From assembly GCA_013140975.1 (NCBI GenBank), contig JABFRV010000008.1, positions 1 through 38,487 of the forward strand: a stretch of 38,487 nucleotides of DNA. Reading direction: 5' to 3'. The translations under genes were made by a program, and so were the position numbers. Positions 1 to 8,051 of the stretch are shown in pieces (position 1 is the stretch's first letter; each line of letters starts with the position of its first letter). The notes beneath the pieces were generated by a model, which saw nothing but the letters and a program-made list of their open reading frames with translations, was not told where the DNA came from and ran no database searches. The stretch is from Saprospiraceae bacterium (GTDB lineage: Bacteria > Bacteroidota > Bacteroidia > Chitinophagales > Saprospiraceae).

Positions 1-1
1 A

Positions 2-196
2 TCTAACAGATTGATCACCAGATACATTGAATTCTGGATTCAAAATATGAAGGATATTCTTCGGCAGAAGACTTCTGTAAATATCAGCATGACGGGTGAA
101 AAAGTTGATCCGAAAACACCTGAAAACAAAGTAGGACATTATTTAAAATTTTTGTTTTATGAAAAAGTTTATTTTTATAAGTTTAATTTTGGTTAA
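2..196 (+). CDS. Unrecognised open frame at window edge, possible 3' end of a gene
   Basis: The frame is open from base 2 to a TAA at 194-196, with the first ATG at 47 and an ATT at 14. The product is basic and rich in aromatic residues near its end; I recognise no family. It overlaps the start of the GH16-like gene at 159 by 38 bases, which argues that it is either a decayed 3' fragment of a gene lying mostly outside the window or a chance open frame. Nothing on the opposite strand looks better. Confidence that it is a real coding segment is low. Confidence 0.2.
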   Translation, partial: SNRLITRYIEFWIQNMKDILRQKTSVNISMTGEKVDPKTPENKVGHYLKFLFYEKVYFYKFNFG

Positions 197-2015
197 TTAT
201 ACGGATAAATTATTTACTCAAATTCTAATTGATCCAAACATGCCAAAAAATCCAAGCACAAAACAAGGTTATTTCCTTATTTTTGAGGATGAGTTTATAG
301 GTCCGTCCCTAGATGAAGTAAAATGGGACAAAGCAACTGCAGATCCAGCAGATGATGTTGATTGCGGTTTTTATAGAGTTGACAATATGTTAAATCAAGT
401 GAGTCAATCAAATGGGTTATGTGTTATCAAGGTTGAACAAGCAACAACATTGAATTCAAATTGTCCTATTGACCCCAATTGTCCTGGAGGTGTAGGAGGT
501 GAAATAAAAACAACAGAATGGTGGGACCCTGTCTGCCAATATTCTTGGGTAGATGGTAATTGCTTTCAAAGTTACAATTTTCCTGTTGGTTCATATATTG
601 AAATAAGAGCAAAAACGTCAAAAGCGAGTTGTGGATCTGGGAGTTCCTTTTGGCTTTATAGCCCAGGCGAGCAAGAAATAGATGTATTTGAAACTTCGGG
701 TGATGAGGATGATTTTACTTCTGGGCTCTGGTCGTCAAGAACTATTAAAGGGAAGTTTTATGACATGTATCAAAGGTATCGTTCAGGATGGGATAAATTT
801 TGGGGTCTTGAAGGACAATATCCGAAAATAGTGTCATGTGGTTTTTCAATGAAAGAAAGAATTTACATTGAAAAGACTATTCTAGTTTGGGATGAAAGTA
901 GTGGAGATTATATCGAGCAAACAGTTTCGGAAATTATTCCTGGAAATGATATTGATCCAAGCGAAACATTTTTAACTTATGGAGTTCAATTTACAGAAGA
1001 TTTTATAGAGTTCTTCGTTAATAATGTAAAATACTTTTCCTATGACTTGAATTCCTATGACTTTAAAGGAGGAGAGCTTCTATCCATGCGACCAAAAACA
1101 ATCAGACTAAGTGCAGGACAATTAACAGGTGGAGGACAAACACCATGTTTTATACCATGCCCATCTCAAATGGAAATTGATTATGTTCGAACATTTTTAC
1201 CTTCTGAAAGAAATGCAATTTTTTGGACAGATAACCAGACTACAATGTGTAGGATCGAGGAAATTAATATTAGTGCCACATATCTTGCAGGGTTAACATA
1301 TGAATGGGTTTCATCAGCTTTTGATTTTATTAAACCGAATCAATTTTCTACTGAAGCAATAAAGAAAGTAAAGGTTAAATCCAATATTATTGGAGGTCAA
1401 AAATATCCAATTACACTAAATGTAACATTTCCTGATGGTCATACAGAATCGATATCTAGAGAACTCTTTGTTTCTACAACCACGGGGGTCACTCCACCTT
1501 TATTATTGTCAATTAATTGCGATCCAAAATTTTGCTCAGCGGAAATAGAAGAATCACATACTGAATGTGGGTGTTCTGAACCAAACAAATATGAATGGAG
1601 TATAGATAATGGATCTTGGAGTAATTTTGGTACCTATTATACGTTTAGAAATAATTCCAACTTAGAAGGAAAATTAATTTGTGTCCGAACAAAAAATTGT
1701 AATGGGATTTCAGCTTCAATTTGCGAATTTGTACCATCACCATTAGGCCCTCGAATTAATAAAAACTTTAAACAGAAGCCTAGTGTTCAAATTTACCCTA
1801 ATCCAATTAAAGATTATTTTAGTGTCTCAAATATTTTCCCAATCGAAAATGTTAAAATTATTAATTATCTAACAATCCTAAATATTAATGGTAGTCAAGT
1901 CAAATCCTTTAAAGATATAGGTGTTAATTCTAGAATTGATATTTCTGATTTAAGTAGTGGAATGTATTTGCTTAAAGTCAATCAAATTGAATGTATCAAA
2001 TTTATTAAATTATAG
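159..2015 (+). CDS. Secreted GH16-family glycoside hydrolase with T9SS type A sorting domain
   Basis: The 618-residue protein starts with a basic-hydrophobic signal-like segment (residues 1-21, ending TQ). The GH16-like domain follows: an early DEF...LD..KW motif, then EIDVFE at 173-178. This matches the ExDxxE catalytic signature of the laminarinase-type branch of GH16, with E173 as expected nucleophile, D175 as assisting residue and E178 as acid/base. Residues from about 350 to 530 look like Ig/PKD-type beta modules, and residues 545-618 form a T9SS type A sorting domain (YPNP start, SGMYLLKV core). By family knowledge it would hydrolyse beta-1,3 or mixed-linkage glucans, or galactans, at the cell surface; the substrate is not readable from sequence. 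The next gene follows after 2 bases, suggesting co-transcription. Confidence 0.8.
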   Translation: MKKFIFISLILVNYTDKLFTQILIDPNMPKNPSTKQGYFLIFEDEFIGPSLDEVKWDKATADPADDVDCGFYRVDNMLNQVSQSNGLCVIKVEQATTLNSNCPIDPNCPGGVGGEIKTTEWWDPVCQYSWVDGNCFQSYNFPVGSYIEIRAKTSKASCGSGSSFWLYSPGEQEIDVFETSGDEDDFTSGLWSSRTIKGKFYDMYQRYRSGWDKFWGLEGQYPKIVSCGFSMKERIYIEKTILVWDESSGDYIEQTVSEIIPGNDIDPSETFLTYGVQFTEDFIEFFVNNVKYFSYDLNSYDFKGGELLSMRPKTIRLSAGQLTGGGQTPCFIPCPSQMEIDYVRTFLPSERNAIFWTDNQTTMCRIEEINISATYLAGLTYEWVSSAFDFIKPNQFSTEAIKKVKVKSNIIGGQKYPITLNVTFPDGHTESISRELFVSTTTGVTPPLLLSINCDPKFCSAEIEESHTECGCSEPNKYEWSIDNGSWSNFGTYYTFRNNSNLEGKLICVRTKNCNGISASICEFVPSPLGPRINKNFKQKPSVQIYPNPIKDYFSVSNIFPIENVKIINYLTILNINGSQVKSFKDIGVNSRIDISDLSSGMYLLKVNQIECIKFIKL

Positions 2016-2017
2016 AT

Positions 2018-2416
2018 ATGCAAAAGTTTGTTGTTTTATTAATATACAGTGTGTTATGCATCGGATGTAATGATGACTGTATCAAATGTGAAAATAGAGG
2101 CGCCAATTATAATAGATATATTGAAAAAGATTCAAGCTCTATTTACTACAATGTTGAAATATTAAGAGGATTCTGTACTTATTTAGCCGAGTTTGATTCT
2201 TGCAATTCTCCAAGAGCTGGAGATAAATGTATTAAAACTATACGATATGCGATTGAAAATTTAATTAATCAAACTATTGAAATAAAAGTTAATATTTCTG
2301 GTCATGGAGAAAAATCATTAATCTTAAATGGATTTGAAACAATTGATATTACGCCACTTCCTGATTATTGCAAAAATAGATCATGGGGGGAATTTCTTGA
2401 TGTGATATATAAATAA
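2018..2416 (+). CDS. Small lipoprotein, probably the N-terminal part of a frameshifted T9SS cargo gene
   Basis: The 132-residue product has a lipoprotein signal peptide with lipobox CIGC and acylated Cys at position 17. The rest is Cys-containing and beta-rich, with no family I recognise. It begins 2 bases after the GH16 gene, so it is almost certainly in the same operon. The stop lies 11 bases inside the open frame that begins at 2406 and carries a T9SS type B domain but no start codon of its own. The simplest reading is one ancestral gene spanning 2018-3443 broken by an indel in the AT-rich stretch 2406-2416; it could also be a stand-alone lipoprotein. Confidence 0.6.
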   Translation: MQKFVVLLIYSVLCIGCNDDCIKCENRGANYNRYIEKDSSSIYYNVEILRGFCTYLAEFDSCNSPRAGDKCIKTIRYAIENLINQTIEIKVNISGHGEKSLILNGFETIDITPLPDYCKNRSWGEFLDVIYK

Positions 2417-3443
2417 TTTCACATCTGTTTATGAACGTCCTAATTTAAATCCTAACTATAAGGATACAATTTATATAAGAGAAGGTGACAGTGTTAAGCT
2501 TAATGCTTGCGCAAGTGCAACAAATATTCTATGGAAAAGCAGCGGTCAACTAAGTTGTAATACATGTGATAATCCAATTGCATTTCCAAAAAGCTCAAGT
2601 TTATACTATGCTGAAATTGGGTCTGGAAATTGCATTGTTACATGCTCTGTTACAGTAATTGTTGTTAAAAAACCAAGTATTACACTAACTGTAAATAAAA
2701 ATGAAATTTGCGAAGGTTCTTGTATCGATTTCAATTTTACAAGTAATAACAACATTGCTGCTCCGCAAATTTTTATCGATGGCCCAGATGAAAAAATTTT
2801 AAATTTAATTGATAAGACTACAAAAGTATGTTTTAATAAACCTGGAACATACTCCATATTTTACAAAGTTTTTGGACTTTTAGATACTATTGAAGCTGAA
2901 TTATTAGAAAAAATAATTGTTCATAACATTCCTCAAGAAAAAACAAATATTCAAAAAGAATTTGAAATAGAATTAGGAGACAAGATTCAGCTTGAACCCT
3001 GTGCTAATGCTCAAAATTATATTTGGCAATCGACCTTTCTAGATTGCACTCAATGTACTCAGCCCATTTGGGAAGGTAACAAATCTGAGAATATCAGACT
3101 CATTAGTTTCAACGGACTTCAAGAATGTCAAGTAAGTTGCATGTATCATATAAAAGTTAATTATAAAGAACCAAAAATTTGGATACCAAATGTAATTTCT
3201 ACTAATGGTGATAATATTAACGATGAGCTTGAAATAAAAGGAGAATTTTTTGAACCAGTGGAATTAGCAATTTATGATCGTTGGGGCAGTAAGCTATTTT
3301 ACTCAAATTCTAACTTTAAATGGGATGGAAAATTTAATAATGAATTCGTATCGATCGGTGTTTATATTGTTCATTTTACTTATTTAAATCAACAAACAGG
3401 CGAATTGAAATCATTTACACAAGACTTAACAGTTGTAAGATAA
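2406..3443 (+). pseudogene. T9SS type B (gliding-motility C-terminal domain) cargo, start missing, probably frameshifted
   Basis: This frame is open for about 345 codons after a TGA at 2403-2405, but its first ATG is at 3141, deep in the terminal domain. The upstream part is clearly protein-like: two Cys-rich Ig/PKD-like modules (about 2450-2700 and 2950-3130), each with a WxS...C..C pattern. The end (3170-3443) is a CHU_C / gliding-motility-associated C-terminal domain: IPNVIS.NGD.IND, YDRWG, WDGKFNN and GVYIVHF are visible. Such a protein needs an export signal, which only the preceding frame (2018) supplies. A +1 shift within 2406-2416 joins the two. It may be a pseudogene, a sequencing indel, or use an unusual start. 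Confidence 0.6.
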
Positions 3444-3671
3444 TTCTTTTAACTTTATGAGATTTGCTTCCGCTCCTACATTACAGTGTGATTATTATCC
3501 ACTTCTTTTGTTTCTTTGTAACAACTGTTTAATCTTGTGTCAAGTTAAAAGAACAGGTAATACAGATGCCAAAGGATTAGCACTTCATACCGGATTATCC
3601 GGAAATGAAACTTAGCTACAACTCACTTTAATACCAAAGAAAAATGAATAAGAATCCGGGATTAATATAGT

Positions 3672-4814
3672 TTACAATATTTTAATCTCAACACGTCTGT
3701 TTAACTCTTGTTCCTTTTCTGACTTTGGATCCGGATATAACATTTTGGAAGCGCCGTACCCAAGAGTTGAGATTCTCTCTTTTTTGATTCCATTTTTTAC
3801 CAGAAATGATTTTACAGCCAAGGCTCTTTCATCAGATAGCCACTGATTATACTCCCTAAAAGTCAGACCGGGCGGAAAATATCGCAATGATCTGGGTGGT
3901 CCATTTAAAATTTTTCGATCACGGATAGGATTGTTAACATGTCCTTCAATTTGAATTTTTATGTTTGGATATCTTTTCATGATCTGTAGAAAATGATATA
4001 ATAAGGGCTCCGAGTATCCCAGTAATTGCGAAGTATCTCCTTCAAAATGCAGATTGTCAAAAATGTAAGTTTTGCCGGATACGATTCTTTGCAACACAGT
4101 TTTTTGCTTGATTGGCAAATCATTCTTCACTTTGAGATTTATTTTTTCTGAAGCTGTAAAGAATGAATCTTTTGCAAATAGTATCGAGTAATCTGAAGAT
4201 TTTTTTATCTTTAATAATACTGAATACAAACCATTTTTATCGCTTTCGGATTTTTTTACAAACTTACCTTTCTCATCATAAATATTAATTGTTGTCTGAA
4301 GTGGCCTATTAATATCATCTGTAACAAATCCATTGAGTACCACAGATATTGAATCATTTACATTTGGTAACTTTTTATTTTTATTGACAACAGTCTGTAT
4401 TGAAGGTTGATAGGTGATTTGAATTTCGACTCTTCTATTTTGTGCAAGACTGACAGAATCATCTCCGTGAGTTTTTAATTTACTCTCCCCTTCAGGAAAT
4501 ATTTCAATTATATTTTCCTCTATAAATTGCGCGAGGTATTCCTTCACCTGATTCGATCTCTTCGTAGAGAGTGTAAGGTTAAAGTCAAAGCTTCCTATGG
4601 AATCACAATGCCCATACACTTTTACAGTTTTAATATTGGGAATTTTACGAAGGCTGTCAAGAATTTTAATATCGAGTGTATCAAGAAGGTATTCATTATT
4701 TGGAAAGTACAATCTTTTATTTACAGAATATACTTTACCTCCTTGTGAAAATAAAGAAATACTAAAAAGAAAACTTGATAAAAATGTTAAAAATAATCTT
4801 ACCCTATTTGCCAT
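3672..4814 (-). CDS. Double OmpA-domain envelope protein
   Basis: I place the start at the ATG at 4814, because the 18 residues upstream of it in frame are charged while those after it form a normal signal peptide (RVRLFLTFLSSFLFSISLFSQ). The 380-residue product contains a first OmpA-like peptidoglycan-binding domain (about residues 30-140; GHCDSIGS, then NRRVEI), a middle beta-sandwich resembling a carboxypeptidase-regulatory/CNA-type module (about 155-215), and a second OmpA-like domain ending at the C-terminus (IEGHVNN, LGYGAS, ELNRRVEIKIL). OmpA-like domains bind diaminopimelate in peptidoglycan, so the protein probably tethers the outer envelope to the wall. Two such domains in one chain are less usual. 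The gene stands alone on its strand. Confidence 0.75.
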   Translation of the reverse strand: MANRVRLFLTFLSSFLFSISLFSQGGKVYSVNKRLYFPNNEYLLDTLDIKILDSLRKIPNIKTVKVYGHCDSIGSFDFNLTLSTKRSNQVKEYLAQFIEENIIEIFPEGESKLKTHGDDSVSLAQNRRVEIQITYQPSIQTVVNKNKKLPNVNDSISVVLNGFVTDDINRPLQTTINIYDEKGKFVKKSESDKNGLYSVLLKIKKSSDYSILFAKDSFFTASEKINLKVKNDLPIKQKTVLQRIVSGKTYIFDNLHFEGDTSQLLGYSEPLLYHFLQIMKRYPNIKIQIEGHVNNPIRDRKILNGPPRSLRYFPPGLTFREYNQWLSDERALAVKSFLVKNGIKKERISTLGYGASKMLYPDPKSEKEQELNRRVEIKIL

Positions 4815-4978
4815 TTCAGAATTTATACAGGCAATACCTTTAAATCTCTGAATGTATTCAATTTGCATTTATTATTCAACTACTGTATGTTAAATTCAAG
4901 CTTTATAAAAGGCACTCACAATCTAAGCAGTAAATAAGTATTGTGCAAGTAATATTTAATTGATCCTTCTTAATTCGT

Positions 4979-4994
4979 CCCGCAAGCTTGCGGG
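4979..4994. repeat. Perfect palindrome (REP-like) downstream of the permease gene
   Basis: The 16-base sequence CCCGCAAGCTTGCGGG is a perfect self-complementary palindrome, followed by a GC-richer tail (to about 5009) that stands out from the AT-rich surroundings. It lies 22 bases beyond the stop of the minus-strand permease. On that strand no T-run follows, so it is not a textbook intrinsic terminator. It looks like an extragenic palindromic repeat. Confidence 0.5.
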
Positions 4995-5010
4995 ATTTCG
5001 CTACGCTCAA

Positions 5011-5031
5011 TAATTTTTAATTCTTAATTGA
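5011..5031. repeat. AATTG/TTAATT-type element overlapping a stop codon
   Basis: This is an AT-rich short-period element (TTTTTAATTCTTAATTG). The TAA stop of the permease gene (5017-5019 on the complement) lies inside it. Related elements occur at 10797-10815, where a stop is also inside, and at 24101-24120. Its regularity is weaker than in those two copies. Confidence 0.3.
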
Positions 5032-6450
5032 ATGAACCTTTCTCCATATATAATACACCGGAACGCCCAGCAATACTATAAACAAACTTGGTACACAAAA
5101 TTCCGGCTTATTGATGATTAGATTTAAGCAGAAAGCTGCTGCCAGTATTATATATAGTATTGGAAGATACGGATATCCAATGGCTTTATACGGCCGATCG
5201 TGTTCAGGTCTTTTTCTTCGAAGTATAAACACTGCAGCGATAGAAATTATATAAAATATCATTACAGAAAACATAACATAGTCTAACAACTGTCCATATT
5301 GTCCTGAAATACATAAGAGAGATGCCCAGATTGCCTGTACCCATAATGCATAGCCGGGAACTTCATTCTTGTTGTTGTCTTTCATTTTGGAAAAAAACAA
5401 ACCATCTTTTGCCATGGCTTGATACATTCTTGCTCCAGCCAGAATAATTCCATTGTTGCAACCAAATGTTGAAATCATAATTAAGATTGCCATGATTACA
5501 ATTGCAGAATTACCAAACATTACTGTAGCTGCTGCTGTACCAACTCTGTCCTGATCTGCAAACTGAATTCCTCTACTCAGCGCATCTGCTCCTTCCGGAG
5601 ATCCTGTCAATGGCAAAAGATTTAAATATGCAACATTCACTAATAAAAATAAAATAGAAACTAATCCAACACCGTAAATCAAACTTTTTGGAATGTTGCG
5701 TTTTGGATCTTCAATCTCGCCTGCAATGTAAGATACATTCGTCCATGCATCACATGAAAATAAAGACCCTACCAGACCGGTTCCAATTGCCATTAATAAA
5801 GTAGCTCCGGTTAAAAGATTACTAATAATCTGACCATTCTCAGCTTTGACACTTTGTGTATTCCAAAAACTCAATAAGTTTATTTCCCAAATATCAGGAT
5901 TCCTGTAAATGAGTAATCCCAAAATAATTATAATAGCTAATGAAAGTATTTTTACTGAAGTGAAAACCCGTAAGATAAACTTACCATATTGTATACCTTT
6001 TGCATTAACATAAGTTAAAAACACAATTAATAATACCGATAATATCTGTGCTGAATTTATTTTTATGAATCCCAGATCAGCAACAATATTTTTTATGCTA
6101 AAGAAGGGAATCAATTCTCCTGTATATTTGGAAAAAGCTACTGCAACAGCTGCAATTGTCCCACAATTGACAACCAAAAAAACAGTCCATCCATATAAAA
6201 ATGAAACAAAGGGATTATAAGCTTCCTGAAGATAAATATATTGACCTCCAGCCTTTGGAAACATTCCGGCCAACTCAGCGAAAGCAAGAGCTCCAAGTAA
6301 GGTCATTAAGCCAGCTATGACCCAGGATAACAATAACCAACCTCCACCGGCTGTAGTCCTGGCAATATCTGCACTTACGATAAAAATACCTGATCCTATC
6401 ATGGATCCGGCAACCAGGTAAATGCCGTCGATCAACTTTAGCTTATTCAT
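5017..6450 (-). CDS. APC-superfamily amino-acid permease (LAT/SteT-like)
   Basis: About 12 hydrophobic segments span the 477-residue product. The first helix carries GSMIGSGIFIV, the unwound substrate-binding motif of the APC superfamily, followed by the helix 2-3 region ELAGMFPKAGGQYIYL typical of the LAT-like/SteT branch. It is expected to move neutral amino acids across the inner membrane, probably by exchange or proton coupling. I prefer the ATG at 6450 over the in-frame ATG at 6507: the extra 19 residues are polar and would leave only 18 bases to the divergent gene at 6526. With the shorter start, 75 bases remain for divergent promoters. Confidence 0.85.
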   Translation of the reverse strand: MNKLKLIDGIYLVAGSMIGSGIFIVSADIARTTAGGGWLLLSWVIAGLMTLLGALAFAELAGMFPKAGGQYIYLQEAYNPFVSFLYGWTVFLVVNCGTIAAVAVAFSKYTGELIPFFSIKNIVADLGFIKINSAQILSVLLIVFLTYVNAKGIQYGKFILRVFTSVKILSLAIIIILGLLIYRNPDIWEINLLSFWNTQSVKAENGQIISNLLTGATLLMAIGTGLVGSLFSCDAWTNVSYIAGEIEDPKRNIPKSLIYGVGLVSILFLLVNVAYLNLLPLTGSPEGADALSRGIQFADQDRVGTAAATVMFGNSAIVIMAILIMISTFGCNNGIILAGARMYQAMAKDGLFFSKMKDNNKNEVPGYALWVQAIWASLLCISGQYGQLLDYVMFSVMIFYIISIAAVFILRRKRPEHDRPYKAIGYPYLPILYIILAAAFCLNLIINKPEFCVPSLFIVLLGVPVYYIWRKVHSIKN

Positions 6451-6525
6451 TCGCTGAGTTTGTAAATTAATTAAGGCACGAATTTCAGTATTTAATTCTA
6501 TTTTCACGCTTAAATCAAACAGAAC

Positions 6526-7998
6526 ATGAATTTATTTGCCAAAAAATCCATACATTCCTTACTCGTTCAGGCTGATCCATCTGAAAAATCACTCAAAAGA
6601 ACTCTTGGTTCGTGGGCATTGGTTTCCTTAGGTATCGGTGCAATTATAGGAGCCGGCTTATTTGTACGAACTGCCGCTGCTGCTGCAGATCATGCTGGAC
6701 CTGCCGTTACAATAGGATTTATAGTTGCAGCTGTAGGCTGTGCATTGGCAGGTTTATGTTACGCAGAGTTTGCAAGTATGATACCAATTGCCGGATCAGC
6801 TTATACATATACTTATGCGACAGTTGGTGAGTTCTTTGCCTGGATAATTGGTTGGGATCTTATTCTTGAATATGGAGTAGGTGCAGCAACTGTTGGGATT
6901 GCCTGGAGTGAATATTTTAATAACCTTCTGGTCAATGTTCTCCATGTTTCTGCAATTCCTTATCAATGGTGTCATTCTCCATTTCAAACTTCAATAGATG
7001 GTGTAAACGGAATCATTAATCTTCCGGCCTTATTCATTATTGGCGTTTTGTCTTTATTACTTATAAGAGGAACTCAGGAATCAGCAATGGTTAATAATAT
7101 CATTGTAATCACTAAAGTTTCTATTGTTATTCTGATTATTATCTGTGGATGGGGATTTATAAATTCAGCCAATCACACTCCATACATCCCTGCTGCAACT
7201 ACATATATAGATCCGAATGGAATTAGTCATGCGTTTGGTGGCATAACAGGAATTCTAGGTGCTGCCGGTGTAGTCTTTTTTGCATTTATTGGATTTGATG
7301 CTGTGTCAACAGCAGCGCAAGAAGCCAAAAACCCTTCAAGAGATATGCCTATAGGTATTCTTGGATCATTGGTCGTTTGTACAGTTTTATACTTATTATT
7401 TTCTCACGTATTAACTGGATTGGGAACAACCGAAGATTTTAGAACAACGGGACGAGAAGCTTCTGTAGCATTCGTTATAAATAAATATATGCCGGGTTTT
7501 GAATGGTTAGGTTCACTTGTGACGGTTGCTATTCTTGCTGGATTCTCTTCTGTAATTCTTGTTATGTTACTAGGACAGTCAAGAGTCTTTTACAGCATGA
7601 GTAACGATGGTTTACTTCCAAAACTTTTTTCTGAAGTTCACCCTAAATACAAAACTCCTTGGAAAAGCAATCAGGTTTTATTTCTAATTGCTGGAGCTTT
7701 TGCAGCATTTATTCCAGGAGATATTGTTGGTGAAATGACAAGTATCGGAACCTTGTTTGCTTTTATACTCGTCTGTATAGGTGTAATTATTCTTCGAAAA
7801 AAAGAACCTAATATGCCACGTGCTTTTAAAACTCCATGGGTTCCATTCGTTCCAATTCTTGGTGCAATAGTGTGCCTTGCAATGATTTATGGTTTAGGAT
7901 GGACCAACTGGTTGCGATTATTAGCCTGGCTTGCTATCGGTTTAATTATATACTTTACTTATTCCGTAAAGCATAGCCACTTGAATAATAGTAAATAG
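6526..7998 (+). CDS. APC-superfamily cationic amino-acid transporter-like permease (YfnA/CAT type)
   Basis: The 490-residue product has the CAT/YfnA-type start: a short cytoplasmic N-terminus, then LGIGAIIGAGLFV in helix 1, YAEFASMIPIAGSAYTY after helix 2, and FFAFIGFDAVSTAAQEAKNPSRDMP around helices 6-7. About 12 transmembrane segments are visible. The family carries basic or branched-chain amino acids, driven by the proton or cation gradient; the exact substrate is not determinable here. It is divergent from the LAT-like permease, which suggests shared control of amino-acid uptake, and convergent with pheT. Confidence 0.87.
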   Translation: MNLFAKKSIHSLLVQADPSEKSLKRTLGSWALVSLGIGAIIGAGLFVRTAAAAADHAGPAVTIGFIVAAVGCALAGLCYAEFASMIPIAGSAYTYTYATVGEFFAWIIGWDLILEYGVGAATVGIAWSEYFNNLLVNVLHVSAIPYQWCHSPFQTSIDGVNGIINLPALFIIGVLSLLLIRGTQESAMVNNIIVITKVSIVILIIICGWGFINSANHTPYIPAATTYIDPNGISHAFGGITGILGAAGVVFFAFIGFDAVSTAAQEAKNPSRDMPIGILGSLVVCTVLYLLFSHVLTGLGTTEDFRTTGREASVAFVINKYMPGFEWLGSLVTVAILAGFSSVILVMLLGQSRVFYSMSNDGLLPKLFSEVHPKYKTPWKSNQVLFLIAGAFAAFIPGDIVGEMTSIGTLFAFILVCIGVIILRKKEPNMPRAFKTPWVPFVPILGAIVCLAMIYGLGWTNWLRLLAWLAIGLIIYFTYSVKHSHLNNSK

Positions 7999-8005
7999 CA
8001 AATAA

Positions 8006-8045
8006 TAAATAGTAACTTTTTTTATTCGTTAATATTTACTATTTA
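8006..8045. terminator. Bidirectional hairpin between convergent permease and pheT genes
   Basis: The left arm 8006-8015 (TAAATAGTAA) pairs perfectly with 8036-8045 (TTACTATTTA), with a 20-base AT-rich loop containing a seven-T run. It lies in the 53-base gap between two convergent stop codons. The stem is AT-only apart from one G-C pair, so it is a weak terminator at best. Confidence 0.4.
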
Positions 8046-8051
8046 ACATTA

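Noticed and set aside
2385-2390. Six-G run near the end of the lipoprotein at 2018 as the cause of the frameshift
   Set aside because: Shifting there leads directly into a stop at 2403 or 2397 in either other frame, so the break must lie at 2406-2416.
3457-3618. Short open frame (about 53 codons, ATG at 3457) between the type B cargo and the OmpA gene
   Set aside because: No homology recognised, no signal peptide or RBS, and composition like noncoding DNA; perhaps a gene remnant.
5017-7998. The two APC permeases as a recent tandem duplication
   Set aside because: They belong to different branches (LAT-like versus CAT/YfnA-like) and share only the general APC motifs.
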